From: Bacteroidota bacterium
GTDB lineage: Bacteria > Bacteroidota > Bacteroidia > Palsa-965
Assembly (NCBI GenBank): GCA_013298545.1
Contig: JAAFIA010000029.1
Location: 1 to 50,375 of the forward strand
Length of the DNA: 50,375 bases
Reading direction: 5' to 3'
Shown here: piece after piece, positions 1 through 8,533 of the stretch
Layout of the letters: every line of letters begins with the position of its first letter
Position numbering within the stretch: the stretch's first letter is position 1
Made by a program: the position numbers and the translations under genes
Notes under the pieces: generated by a model
What the model saw: the letters and a program-made list of their open reading frames with translations, nothing else
What the model was told of the DNA's origin: nothing
Database searches by the model: none

Positions 1-84
1 TTTGAAGGCCATAGCAGGGCGGCTACGGTCGAAAAACGCAACGAAGTATGGTGCAAAAAGGCGCATAACAAAATCAAAGGATAA
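1..84 (+). CDS. possible C-terminal end of a truncated gene
   Basis: The window opens in an open frame that runs for 27 codons to a TAA and has a basic tail. A second frame is also open and stops 7 nt later, so the true frame cannot be decided. A terminator-like hairpin follows shortly after, which supports the presence of a gene end here. No family can be recognised from so short a piece. Confidence 0.25.
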   Translation, partial: FEGHSRAATVEKRNEVWCKKAHNKIKG

Positions 85-118
85 AATTTAAACAGTTACT
101 AAGCGCCATTTAATACCT

Positions 119-154
119 AGAAAAGCCCAGTTATGAAAATGACGGGGCTTTTCT
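119..154 (+). terminator. intrinsic terminator-like hairpin
   Basis: A 10-bp inverted repeat, AGAAAAGCCC and GGGCTTTTCT, surrounds a loop of about 16 nt. The 3' arm carries its own T run. It follows the end of the truncated upstream gene and precedes the MbnP-like gene. Confidence 0.6.
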
Positions 155-196
155 GCGTTTGATGGCCAGTTTCTAGTTTTTCCCAGTTGTTTTGAT

Positions 197-204
197 TACT
201 TTTG
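197..204 (+). promoter_or_regulatory. Bacteroidota -7 element (TACTTTTG)
   Basis: A perfect TAnnTTTG match lies 21 nt upstream of the ATG of the MbnP-like lipoprotein. No convincing -33 TTG was found at the usual spacing, so the assignment rests on the -7 element and its position. Confidence 0.45.
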
Positions 205-225
205 AAAGGCTCATAAAAACACCCA

Positions 226-1044
226 ATGAATTTTTCACGCACCATCGTAGGATTTCTATTTGCAGGTCTGTTGTTACAAACGTCTTGCAAAAAAGATGAA
301 ACGCCTGAACCGGAACCCGATCTGCCTACCAATTCGGGTTCGGGAAATAATCAACCGCCGCCAACAGGCAATGCCATTAAAATTGATTTTGAAAATGTTG
401 TTGGAGCAACGCCATTAACCTTAGGGCCAACTTATTTGTATGAGAATACAAACGGCGATTCGTTTTCTGTTTCAAATTATAAATACTACATCAGCAATGT
501 GAAATTGCGTGATGCGAATAATAACGTGTGGACCGAAAGCGAAAGCTATCACTTGATTAGTGAGGCTGATTCGAACCTGCATTATTTTTATTTGCGCGAT
601 GTCCCGGCCATGAATTATGTTGCTATGGAATTTACAATTGGTGTAGATAGTGTACGCAATGTTTCGGGAACACAAACAGGAGCATTGGATCCGGCTTTAG
701 GCATGTTTTGGACTTGGAATACGGGCTACATCATGGCAAAAATTGAAGGCAAATCGCCGAGTTCTCCGGCAGGAAACAACCGCATTACATTTCATTGCGG
801 CGGATTTTCTGGACAATACAACAGCATTCGCTATGCAAGTCCTTCATTCAACAGCCAACAGGCACTCGTTACAGCCAATACGGTTCCGATTATAACCATG
901 CGAAGTGATGTGTTGTCGTGGTTTAATGGGCCAAACGTGATTGATTTTTCGCAACAGTACAATGCGACAACACCGAATGCGACAACTCAAATGTTGGCCG
1001 ATAATTACGCCGATATGTTTACCGTGATCAATATTTCAAATTAA
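226..1044 (+). CDS. MbnP-like copper-associated lipoprotein
   Basis: The 272-residue product starts with a lipoprotein signal whose lipobox ends at Cys21 (LLLQTSCKK), followed by an acidic proline-rich linker to about residue 45. The rest resembles the MbnP family: a start like IKIDFENVVGATPL, then YKYYISNVKL, and a Trp-rich MFWTWNTGY motif near residues 160-168. In characterised MbnP a tryptophan is oxidised to kynurenine by the di-haem enzyme MbnH and the protein binds copper. The next gene, 10 nt downstream, is an MbnH/MauG-type protein, which strongly supports the assignment. Location is probably the outer face of a membrane. Copper binding here is inferred from the family, not shown by the sequence. 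Confidence 0.75.
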   Translation: MNFSRTIVGFLFAGLLLQTSCKKDETPEPEPDLPTNSGSGNNQPPPTGNAIKIDFENVVGATPLTLGPTYLYENTNGDSFSVSNYKYYISNVKLRDANNNVWTESESYHLISEADSNLHYFYLRDVPAMNYVAMEFTIGVDSVRNVSGTQTGALDPALGMFWTWNTGYIMAKIEGKSPSSPAGNNRITFHCGGFSGQYNSIRYASPSFNSQQALVTANTVPIITMRSDVLSWFNGPNVIDFSQQYNATTPNATTQMLADNYADMFTVINISN

Positions 1045-1054
1045 GTGCTGTATT

Positions 1055-2113
1055 ATGCCTAGTCAACGAATCAAACTTGTAACGACTTCTATTTTCGCAT
1101 TTGTTGGTGCTTGTGTGTTTTTTGCCTCCTGCGATCGCGATCCTGAAATCATTCCTGCGTTAACGAATGATGATGTGAAATTTGAATATCCTTCCTATTT
1201 TCCGCAGCCGGTGTATGCGTTTCAGAACAATATGCCCACGCTCGAAGGATTTGAATTGGGGCGAAAATTATTTTATGAACCGATGCTCTCGCGCGACAAT
1301 ACCATTTCGTGCGGAAGTTGCCACCAACAAGTTTCAGCTTTTGCCAATACCGAGCACGATGTGAGTCATGGTGTTGATGGCTTGCTGGGCAATCGCAATG
1401 CGCCGGCACTTCAAAATATGGCTTGGTTTACGTTGTTTATGTGGGATGGTGGTATCAATCACATCGAATCGCAACCACTTGGACCTATTGCCAATCCGGT
1501 GGAAATGGATGAAGACATCAACAATGTGATTGCCAAATTGAGTGCCTCAACGGCCTACCGCAAATTATTTAAAGCTGCTTTTGGCGACGAAACGGTAACG
1601 ACACAACGCATTACTCGGGCTATTGCGCAGTTTCAAGGCTTGATGATTTCTGATAATTCGAAGTACGACCAAGTGCGTCAAGGCCGTGCTTCATTTACTG
1701 CGCAAGAACAAAGTGGCTATCAACTTTTTCAAGCGAAATGCAATGCTTGCCATACCGAACCCTTGTTTACAAACAATGGATTTCGAAACAATGGTTTGCC
1801 CGTAGATCCAACCTATAACGATTCGGGACGGATGCACATTACCTTAAATCCATTAGACTCGCTGCTGTTCAAAGTCCCTTCGTTGCGCAATATCGAAAAG
1901 ACAAGTCCGTATATGCACGATGGACGTATGGTAACTTTGCAGGAATGTTTGGATCATTATACGAATGACATTGTGATTTCGCCAACACTTGATCCGCTGT
2001 TAAGTTCGGGAAGTATTCCGCTGACAGCACAAGAGAAAGCCGATATCATTGCTTTTTTGCGAACACTTACCGATACCGAATTTCTTACCGATCCGCGATT
2101 TAGGGAGCGGTAA
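1055..2113 (+). CDS. di-haem cytochrome c peroxidase/MauG family protein (MbnH-like)
   Basis: The 352-residue protein has a signal ending in a lipobox-like FFASC at Cys26 and two CxxCH haem c motifs, CGSCH at 86-90 and CNACH at 229-233. The spacing fits the bacterial cytochrome c peroxidase/MauG superfamily. Typical features are GRKLFYEPMLSRDNTISCGSCH at the first haem (residues 69-90) and VPSLRNIEKTSPYMHDG in the C-terminal half. It sits directly after an MbnP-like gene, so the likely role is post-translational oxidation of that partner rather than simple peroxide detoxification. A generic peroxidase role is the alternative. Confidence 0.85.
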   Translation: MPSQRIKLVTTSIFAFVGACVFFASCDRDPEIIPALTNDDVKFEYPSYFPQPVYAFQNNMPTLEGFELGRKLFYEPMLSRDNTISCGSCHQQVSAFANTEHDVSHGVDGLLGNRNAPALQNMAWFTLFMWDGGINHIESQPLGPIANPVEMDEDINNVIAKLSASTAYRKLFKAAFGDETVTTQRITRAIAQFQGLMISDNSKYDQVRQGRASFTAQEQSGYQLFQAKCNACHTEPLFTNNGFRNNGLPVDPTYNDSGRMHITLNPLDSLLFKVPSLRNIEKTSPYMHDGRMVTLQECLDHYTNDIVISPTLDPLLSSGSIPLTAQEKADIIAFLRTLTDTEFLTDPRFRER

Positions 2114-2147
2114 AGGCAACATGGTATGCGATCAAACTCTTATCAAC

Positions 2148-2546
2148 ATGCGCTATTCATTTGTATTTATTTTGATGCTTGCCTTGTTTGGATGCAAACC
2201 CGATCCCGATCAGGTTGATGCAGGTCGCGTGCGTTTGTTGGTTACGGTGAGCCATCACAACATCCCAATTCCCAATGCGGTTGTTTTTCGTAAAAATGGA
2301 ACACTTGAATTTCCCGGTCAAGACACATCGCTTTATGAGAAACGCTATGTTACTGACGAACAGGGAAAATTGATTTTGGATGACATCGGAAATGGTGCTA
2401 AAAAAATACTGCTCTACGCAACAGGCATTGATCCAACATGGGACACAACGCAGCAAACGCCTGTTTGGGGCTATCAATATACAACCATCGAAACACGGAT
2501 CGGGGAGAGTAAGGATGTGGTGATGGTGATTCCGGTGAGTGAATGA
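2148..2546 (+). CDS. small lipoprotein of unknown function
   Basis: The ATG chosen gives a clean lipoprotein signal (MRYSFVFILMLALFGC, Cys16) and a mature part of about 117 residues. In-frame starts further upstream overlap the preceding gene and would spoil the signal. The mature part has a beta-rich pattern with VTDEQGKLILDDI, like carboxypeptidase-regulatory or transthyretin-like domains. It follows the MbnP/MbnH pair by 34 nt on the same strand and may be a third member of that unit. No specific function can be assigned. Confidence 0.65.
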   Translation: MRYSFVFILMLALFGCKPDPDQVDAGRVRLLVTVSHHNIPIPNAVVFRKNGTLEFPGQDTSLYEKRYVTDEQGKLILDDIGNGAKKILLYATGIDPTWDTTQQTPVWGYQYTTIETRIGESKDVVMVIPVSE

Positions 2547-2569
2547 GTTTTTCTTCCCACATAGCTACA

Positions 2570-2655
2570 CTGACTTGAGACACAACATTGTAGGAGAAAC
2601 AGAGCGAAGTGCGGAGCGTGTTTGATACTCGCTCTGTTTCTCTGCACTTCACTCT
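2570..2655. repeat. dispersed hairpin repeat, copy 1 of 3
   Basis: A 13-bp inverted repeat, GAGAAACAGAGCG and CGCTCTGTTTCTC, flanks a 23-nt centre, preceded by a TTGAGACACAA segment. Related copies sit near 32.4 kb and 34.9 kb. All three lie just upstream of a gene with a TAnnTTTG promoter (here ndk). The flanks of this intergenic stretch also carry two copies of TTTCTTCCCACAT. Confidence 0.6.
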
Positions 2656-2784
2656 AAAACGATGCGTTCTCAGAACTCACTTCTCGCGTCTAAATAAGTA
2701 AATAGATTTCTTCCCACATGCCCCGCACAGATCTGAGCGATATGGAATGAGGGCTTGATGTTATAGAAAATAGGGAGAAAAGTG

Positions 2785-2792
2785 TATCTTTG
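2785..2792 (+). promoter_or_regulatory. Bacteroidota -7 element (TATCTTTG) of ndk
   Basis: A perfect TAnnTTTG lies 37 nt before the ndk ATG. The -33 region is weak, with a TTG at 2755-2757 that is further upstream than usual. Confidence 0.6.
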
Positions 2793-2829
2793 CGGGCATT
2801 TTTAAGAAAAACAAAGCACTCATACAGCA

Positions 2830-3249
2830 ATGGCAACTAACCGCACATTTACCATGATTAAGCCCGATGCAGTGGGCAACAATTACATTGGCGCTATTTT
2901 AGCGAAAATCAATGAAGCCGGATTCCGCATCGTAGCGATGAAATACACAAAACTTTCTGCTGATATGGCAGGTCGTTTTTACGAAATTCACAAAGAACGC
3001 CCCTTTTACGGCGAACTGGTTGATTATATGTCGTCTGGTCCAATCGTAGCCGCTATTCTTGAGAAAGACAATGCTGTTGCCGATTTCCGTACCTTGATTG
3101 GTGCTACAGATCCGGCTAAAGCGGAGCCAGGAACCATCCGCAATTTGTATGCAAAGAGTATTGCTGCAAACGCCGTTCACGGATCGGATAGCGACGAAAA
3201 CGCAGCGATCGAAGGCAACTTCTTCTTTGCCGGAACAGAGCGTTTCTAA
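2830..3249 (+). CDS. ndk: nucleoside diphosphate kinase
   Basis: The 139-residue protein has the full-length NDK fold. It starts with [11 protein letters not shown] and carries the phospho-acceptor histidine at 117 in NAVHGSDS, in the usual [17 protein letters not shown] context. It transfers the gamma phosphate between nucleoside triphosphates and diphosphates in the cytoplasm. It is a monocistronic unit with its own promoter and a strong terminator directly after it. Confidence 0.97.
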   Translation: MATNRTFTMIKPDAVGNNYIGAILAKINEAGFRIVAMKYTKLSADMAGRFYEIHKERPFYGELVDYMSSGPIVAAILEKDNAVADFRTLIGATDPAKAEPGTIRNLYAKSIAANAVHGSDSDENAAIEGNFFFAGTERF

Positions 3250-3267
3250 GTTTTATTTTCTAACAAT

Positions 3268-3301
3268 AAAGCCGCCTTCATATATGTTGGCGGCTTTTTT
3301 A
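3268..3301 (+). terminator. intrinsic terminator of ndk
   Basis: The arms AAAGCCGCC and GGCGGCTTT enclose a 12-nt loop and are followed by a T run. It is 19 nt past the ndk stop codon. Confidence 0.85.
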
Positions 3302-3314
3302 TGTCTTTAAATGT

Positions 3315-4010
3315 TTAGTGTAAAGCCTGTTTCCAATTTTCCAAAAAACGTTTGTCTGCCGTTAGCGATCCAACGACGCGGTAGTTCGATTTTTCTAAGA
3401 CAATAGACTCCGTAGCACGTTCTTTCACAACCGCCCACGGATAACGCCCGCTCGAATGAATAAACCACGTTTCTTCTTTTTCGACACTGAGAAAACCGAC
3501 GTGCGAATCGAGTCCGATGAGGTATAAATGCGTTCCTTTTTGCTTCACTTCGCTCAAAAAACTAGCGAGTGGTTTCTTGCTGTATGTGGTGATGTTTTCT
3601 TTGTCGAGCAATTCGCGAATCATGGCTTCAGACGCAAGTTGTGCGCATCGGGAGCGATCAATTTTTACACCACAATCGCGTAAAACGGTTGTTACAAAAT
3701 ACCCGCAAGCAATGCGTCCTTTGCCCGGCGTTTGTGTTGTTCCATGAAATGCCCAACGCGTTCCTTGCCAATACGGAAAGAGTTCTTCTGAAACGCCACG
3801 TTGCAAGTGTTGGGCTAATGCCGTTGTGGAAGACGCATTTTGTTTGACTTCTTTTTGGAAAGCCACAATTGTTTTTTGATACGCTTCGGGAGTATAGAAA
3901 AAACGGTGATAGCCGGGTAACGAATACCGAAATGGTGTAAGCCAGAGCAAGCCGTAACATGCCAATACAAGGCCCAAACTCCAAAGCGTAATTTTCAGCA
4001 AGCGCTTCAT
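3315..4010 (-). CDS. membrane-anchored protein with a cysteine-peptidase-like pattern
   Basis: The 231-residue product has one N-terminal membrane segment (about residues 7-25) and a periplasmic body. The body contains GRIACGYFVTTVLRDCG (Cys102) and later histidines in LDSHVGFL (His170) and WFIHSSG (His185). A Cys early in a helix followed by His in strands is the layout of NlpC/P60-like and related papain-fold hydrolases, so a peptidase or amidase role is possible. This is a pattern-based suggestion, and the family was not recognised with certainty. Just upstream of its start codon lies a fragment of the comEC 3' end. Confidence 0.6.
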   Translation of the reverse strand: MKRLLKITLWSLGLVLACYGLLWLTPFRYSLPGYHRFFYTPEAYQKTIVAFQKEVKQNASSTTALAQHLQRGVSEELFPYWQGTRWAFHGTTQTPGKGRIACGYFVTTVLRDCGVKIDRSRCAQLASEAMIRELLDKENITTYSKKPLASFLSEVKQKGTHLYLIGLDSHVGFLSVEKEETWFIHSSGRYPWAVVKERATESIVLEKSNYRVVGSLTADKRFLENWKQALH

Positions 4011-4029
4011 GCGTTAACGAAAGTAGTGG

Positions 4030-4110
4030 TTATTCTTCACGCAAGTTATGCGCGAATGTTCCGTTTGTTTTAACGTTAACAAATTGGATATGGTGTTGCT
4101 TGCAAATTTT
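4030..4110 (-). pseudogene. duplicated fragment of the comEC 3' end
   Basis: Read on the minus strand this stretch encodes KICKQHHIQFVNVK followed by a diverged tail ending LREE and a TAA stop. The C-terminus of comEC 2.1 kb away (from 6152) has the same 14 residues and ending, with only five changed residues in between. About 43 nt are identical (from TTAACGTTAACAAATTGG on the plus strand) and the remaining 38 nt show about nine differences. There is no upstream comEC sequence, so this is a remnant. With the intact comEC tail it forms a direct repeat around metY. Confidence 0.8.
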
Positions 4111-4150
4111 TCATCGGATATTAACCCATACAGCATTGTTTCTTTTGAGC

Positions 4151-4196
4151 ACAACAATTCGGGCACCCGAAGGAACGAGTGCCCGTTTAATGTTGT
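4151..4196 (-). terminator. hairpin downstream of metY
   Basis: A CGGGCAC/GTGCCCG stem with a 12-nt loop is extended by ACAACA/TGTTGT outer arms. It lies about 40 nt past the metY stop. It lacks a strong U tract, so it may be a processing or weak termination element. Confidence 0.5.
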
Positions 4197-4233
4197 GGTT
4201 GGTGTTTTGGCGAAAAAAAATTTGCTTCGATGT

Positions 4234-5679
<1,446 letters not shown>

Positions 5680-5724
5680 TCAACATCGCTCTCCGTCGGA
5701 AAAGCGCATGCAACACATCATCAT
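5680..5724 (-). CDS. putative Met/Cys-rich leader peptide 2 of metY
   Basis: The frame reads MMMCCMRFSDGERC and then stops. Seven of the 14 codons are Met or Cys and six are consecutive at the start. It ends about 40 nt before terminator 2. A segment in codons 11-13 (GGAGAGC) can pair with the GCCCTCC of the terminator 5' arm with one mismatch, which could give an alternative antiterminator. Translation is inferred from composition and position. No Shine-Dalgarno is visible, as is usual in this phylum. Confidence 0.6.
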   Translation of the reverse strand: MMMCCMRFSDGERC

Positions 5725-5785
5725 AGCGATGTTGGCAGGTGTTGTGTATGGCGTGTTTAGGTTCATTGATTTTGATCTTGGTAGA

Positions 5786-5827
5786 AGACATAAAAAAGCC
5801 CTTCAGGAAGTGCTGAAGGGCTTTTTG
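5786..5827 (-). terminator. metY leader terminator 1 (attenuator)
   Basis: The 14-bp arms AAAAAGCCCTTCAG and CTGAAGGGCTTTTT enclose a short loop and run into Us. It follows leader frame 1 by about 20 nt and precedes leader frame 2. Confidence 0.9.
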
Positions 5828-5845
5828 TGATTATGGTTGATTTCA

Positions 5846-5920
5846 TCAACATGCACAAATGCAGCACCCTTCAGCGAAGAGACGCATACATGTACACATG
5901 GTGTTGTAGTTCTTATTCAT
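5846..5920 (-). CDS. putative Cys/Met-rich leader peptide 1 of metY
   Basis: A 24-codon frame starts about 18 nt after the -7 promoter element. Six codons are Cys (9, 11, 19, 20, 22, 24) and three are Met (1, 8, 12). Codons 8-12 read M-C-T-C-M. Codons 16-18 (GCTGAAGGG) are perfectly complementary to CCCTTCAGC in the 5' arm of terminator 1. A ribosome paused at codons 9-11 would leave that segment free to form an antiterminator, while one that reaches the stop would cover it. Expression is inferred. Confidence 0.7.
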   Translation of the reverse strand: MNKNYNTMCTCMRLFAEGCCICAC

Positions 5921-5937
5921 TGTTTTTTTCTGTGGTG

Positions 5938-5970
5938 CAAATATAAAATCGTTTTTTCTTACGATCCAAA
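5938..5970 (-). promoter_or_regulatory. promoter of the metY leader
   Basis: On the minus strand a -33 TTTG (5967-5970) is separated by 21 nt from a perfect -7 element TATATTTG (5938-5945). This is one of the best promoter matches in the window. It sets the start of a leader of about 360 nt before metY. Confidence 0.8.
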
Positions 5971-6151
5971 TATATTTTCAATAAAGTTGTAAATGCTAGT
6001 ATTTAAAGGCGTTTCAGGGGTTTGTTGTTTGTCCTTCGTTTTGGTTCGCTGTTTTTTAGTGGTGCAAACTAGTTTTCGGAAACGAATTTTATCGATGCCG
6101 TATTCAGATTTTGCAGGATGAGGAAGGATGAAATTTAATCTGACATTAGAA

Positions 6152-8314
6152 TTATTCTTCGCGTAAGTTACACGTGAATGCTCCATTTTCTTTAACGTTA
6201 ACAAATTGGATATGGTGTTGCTTGCAAATTTTTTCCCACCGCGCAATGGCCTTCGCGCCATTGCTTCCATCGGCAATAACGATGCTTGCTGCTGTTTCGT
6301 CGAGTGCTCGTTCAAGATTGCAGTTGGTATTGCGGCATAAAAGAATTGCTTGTGCCGAAACAAATGTAGCTTGTGCGTTGCCTTTGTTGATTTGCACCAT
6401 GCGCCAGTTTCCAAACTGAACAAGCATAGATGCAATGCGCAAATTATTTCCGATAGGTTGTTTGGGATGATATTGCAACGCATCATCCCAGCGCATCAAA
6501 GTATCATTTTCGCAACCAAATACAGGTTCTGCCGCAAGGCAATGCACTTCGATGGTGTTTGTCGATTGGTAGGCTGTGGAATCTGTAAGTAGGATTTGTT
6601 TTGTGCCTTCAATGAAACTGATTGCCGTAGCATTGTTCAAACTATGTATAATAATGCGCTGCTGTTTATTTTGTTGCTGACGTTTCCATCCGATACAACC
6701 ACTCAACACAAGGATCGATAATGCAACGAGATAAACCATGCGGATGTTTTTTTGCAATAAAAAATAAAACGAGCCTACAATGATGATGATGAGCAAAACC
6801 AATTCGGCAATACTCCAGACGCTTGTGTTGATTGAGGCTGCGGGCAATTGCTCTGTGCGTAAAACGGCTTCGTTGAGTAACCAAAATAACTGATTGGCTA
6901 GCCAACTTAAGCCATCGCCCAAAAAAGGAATTGGCGCAAAACACAAGAAGGCAATTCCCGCATACATCGCAATGGTTGAAAGTGGAATGAGGAGCAAATT
7001 GGCTGGTAAAAAATAAAGCGGAAACTGACGAAAGTAAAATAAGGTAAGCGGAAGTGTTGCTGCTTGTGCTGTAAGCGAAACAGATGTCAATTGCCAAATG
7101 TGTTTCGTGATGCGAAGCCTTGGTACATAAAGATTTTCAACGAGTGGATTGCACAAGACAATTCCCGCAACCGCTAAAAACGACAACTGAAAACCAATGT
7201 CGAAAAGTAATTGTGGATTGATGGCCAATAAAAAGAACGCGGATGCGCACAAGAGATTAAATGTTTGTCCTTGCTTGTTCCATGCTTGGCCAACAATTAC
7301 AAAACTAATCATGCAAGCCGCGCGCAACACCGCAGGAGAAAGACCCGTAATGAGTGCATACAACCAAATTAAAACGAGCAACAAAAGAACGCGGGTATAA
7401 TTTCCTTTTTTGCTTCGAGCAAGCGGTGTTAGGATTTTTCCGAAAATCAAGAAGACAATCGATACATGCAAGCCGGAAACAGACAAGACATGCAAAACAC
7501 CGGAAACAGAATACGCTTGTATCAGTTGCGGTTCGAGTTGATCGGTAGCGCCAAGAATTAAAGCAGATGCAACAGCGCTTTCGCGCTCATGCCAACCAAC
7601 GGCATAAAAGCGTTGTACACAGGTTTGGCGTATCTGCGATGCCCACGCCAGGAGCGGATTACCTTGATTGGATGCAATGCGTTTCCAATTGTGATCGCGA
7701 ATGTACGTTTGCAAAAAAATCTGTTTGCGCGCGAGCCATTGGCGGTAATCAAATTCGCCCGGATTGGCGGGTGCTTTCACCGGCTTTGCGGTTTCACAAA
7801 CGAGGAGCTGATCGCCGTATTGCAGTTTGCTTGTTGCAGCGGTTCGTTCAAACCGACAAAGCATTCCCGCCTTGCACGAAATCCATTTTTTACCAATTTG
7901 TATGGCTTCGATTTCGGCTTCTGCTTTTATCGTATTGTTTCGGATTTGCGGTGTTGAGGTAAGCCGTATTTTGAGTGCTTGTGTATGATACAAAATACGT
8001 GTGGGAATGCCTTGGTTTTTATGCGCTTGAAGAAGAAATACGCCAATGCCGCAACACACAAAAAGCACGAGTAATGCAATACGTTCTGTCTGTTTCCACT
8101 GCAACGAAATGTGCAAGAGTTTATGTTGAATGACTAAGCATAAAAATGCGCTAGGAATCAATACATAAATTGCATTGAACCAATGAGCGGGATAGAAAAA
8201 ATCTGCAATCCATATCCCAAGAATAAAAAAGAGCAAAGGCCGAAGCAAGGGATTGCTCGAAAAAAACAAATGTAATGCTGCGCGTTGCATAGACGTTAAA
8301 TCTACTGTTTGCAT
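6152..8314 (-). CDS. comEC: ComEC/Rec2-family DNA uptake channel
   Basis: The roughly 720-residue multi-membrane protein has an N-terminal OB-like domain and the Competence domain with the typical SVSGLHVSIVFL motif, followed by several more helices. The family forms the inner-membrane channel for single-stranded DNA in natural transformation. The C-terminal domain corresponds to the metallo-beta-lactamase-like part but shows no HxHxDH metal site, so nuclease activity is unlikely. The ATG at 8314 (MQTVDLTSMQ) is preferred to an upstream TTG, and the ATG at 8290 is also possible. Its last 27 codons are duplicated on the far side of metY. Confidence 0.88.
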   Translation of the reverse strand: MQTVDLTSMQRAALHLFFSSNPLLRPLLFFILGIWIADFFYPAHWFNAIYVLIPSAFLCLVIQHKLLHISLQWKQTERIALLVLFVCCGIGVFLLQAHKNQGIPTRILYHTQALKIRLTSTPQIRNNTIKAEAEIEAIQIGKKWISCKAGMLCRFERTAATSKLQYGDQLLVCETAKPVKAPANPGEFDYRQWLARKQIFLQTYIRDHNWKRIASNQGNPLLAWASQIRQTCVQRFYAVGWHERESAVASALILGATDQLEPQLIQAYSVSGVLHVLSVSGLHVSIVFLIFGKILTPLARSKKGNYTRVLLLLVLIWLYALITGLSPAVLRAACMISFVIVGQAWNKQGQTFNLLCASAFFLLAINPQLLFDIGFQLSFLAVAGIVLCNPLVENLYVPRLRITKHIWQLTSVSLTAQAATLPLTLFYFRQFPLYFLPANLLLIPLSTIAMYAGIAFLCFAPIPFLGDGLSWLANQLFWLLNEAVLRTEQLPAASINTSVWSIAELVLLIIIIVGSFYFLLQKNIRMVYLVALSILVLSGCIGWKRQQQNKQQRIIIHSLNNATAISFIEGTKQILLTDSTAYQSTNTIEVHCLAAEPVFGCENDTLMRWDDALQYHPKQPIGNNLRIASMLVQFGNWRMVQINKGNAQATFVSAQAILLCRNTNCNLERALDETAASIVIADGSNGAKAIARWEKICKQHHIQFVNVKENGAFTCNLREE

Positions 8315-8476
8315 AGTTTTTGACAACGGCCAATGCTGTAAAGCAAGAACACATGAATGTCTTTGGATTGCGCGCAATTCCTTTTTTTAGTGCTTGTATA
8401 GATTCGTTTTTCTGTTTGCAAACGTTTGTACACGGCTTGGGAATGTCTTGTTAAGCCATTTATTTTCAGCAACAGG

Positions 8477-8515
8477 TACATAAAAAAACTCCCGACACCA
8501 ATGCATCGGGAGTTG
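8477..8515 (-). terminator. intrinsic terminator of recQ
   Basis: On the minus strand the arms AACTCCCGA and TCGGGAGTT are followed by a U run. It starts about 20 nt past the recQ stop codon. Confidence 0.85.
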
Positions 8516-8533
8516 TAAATGGACTTTGAAAAT

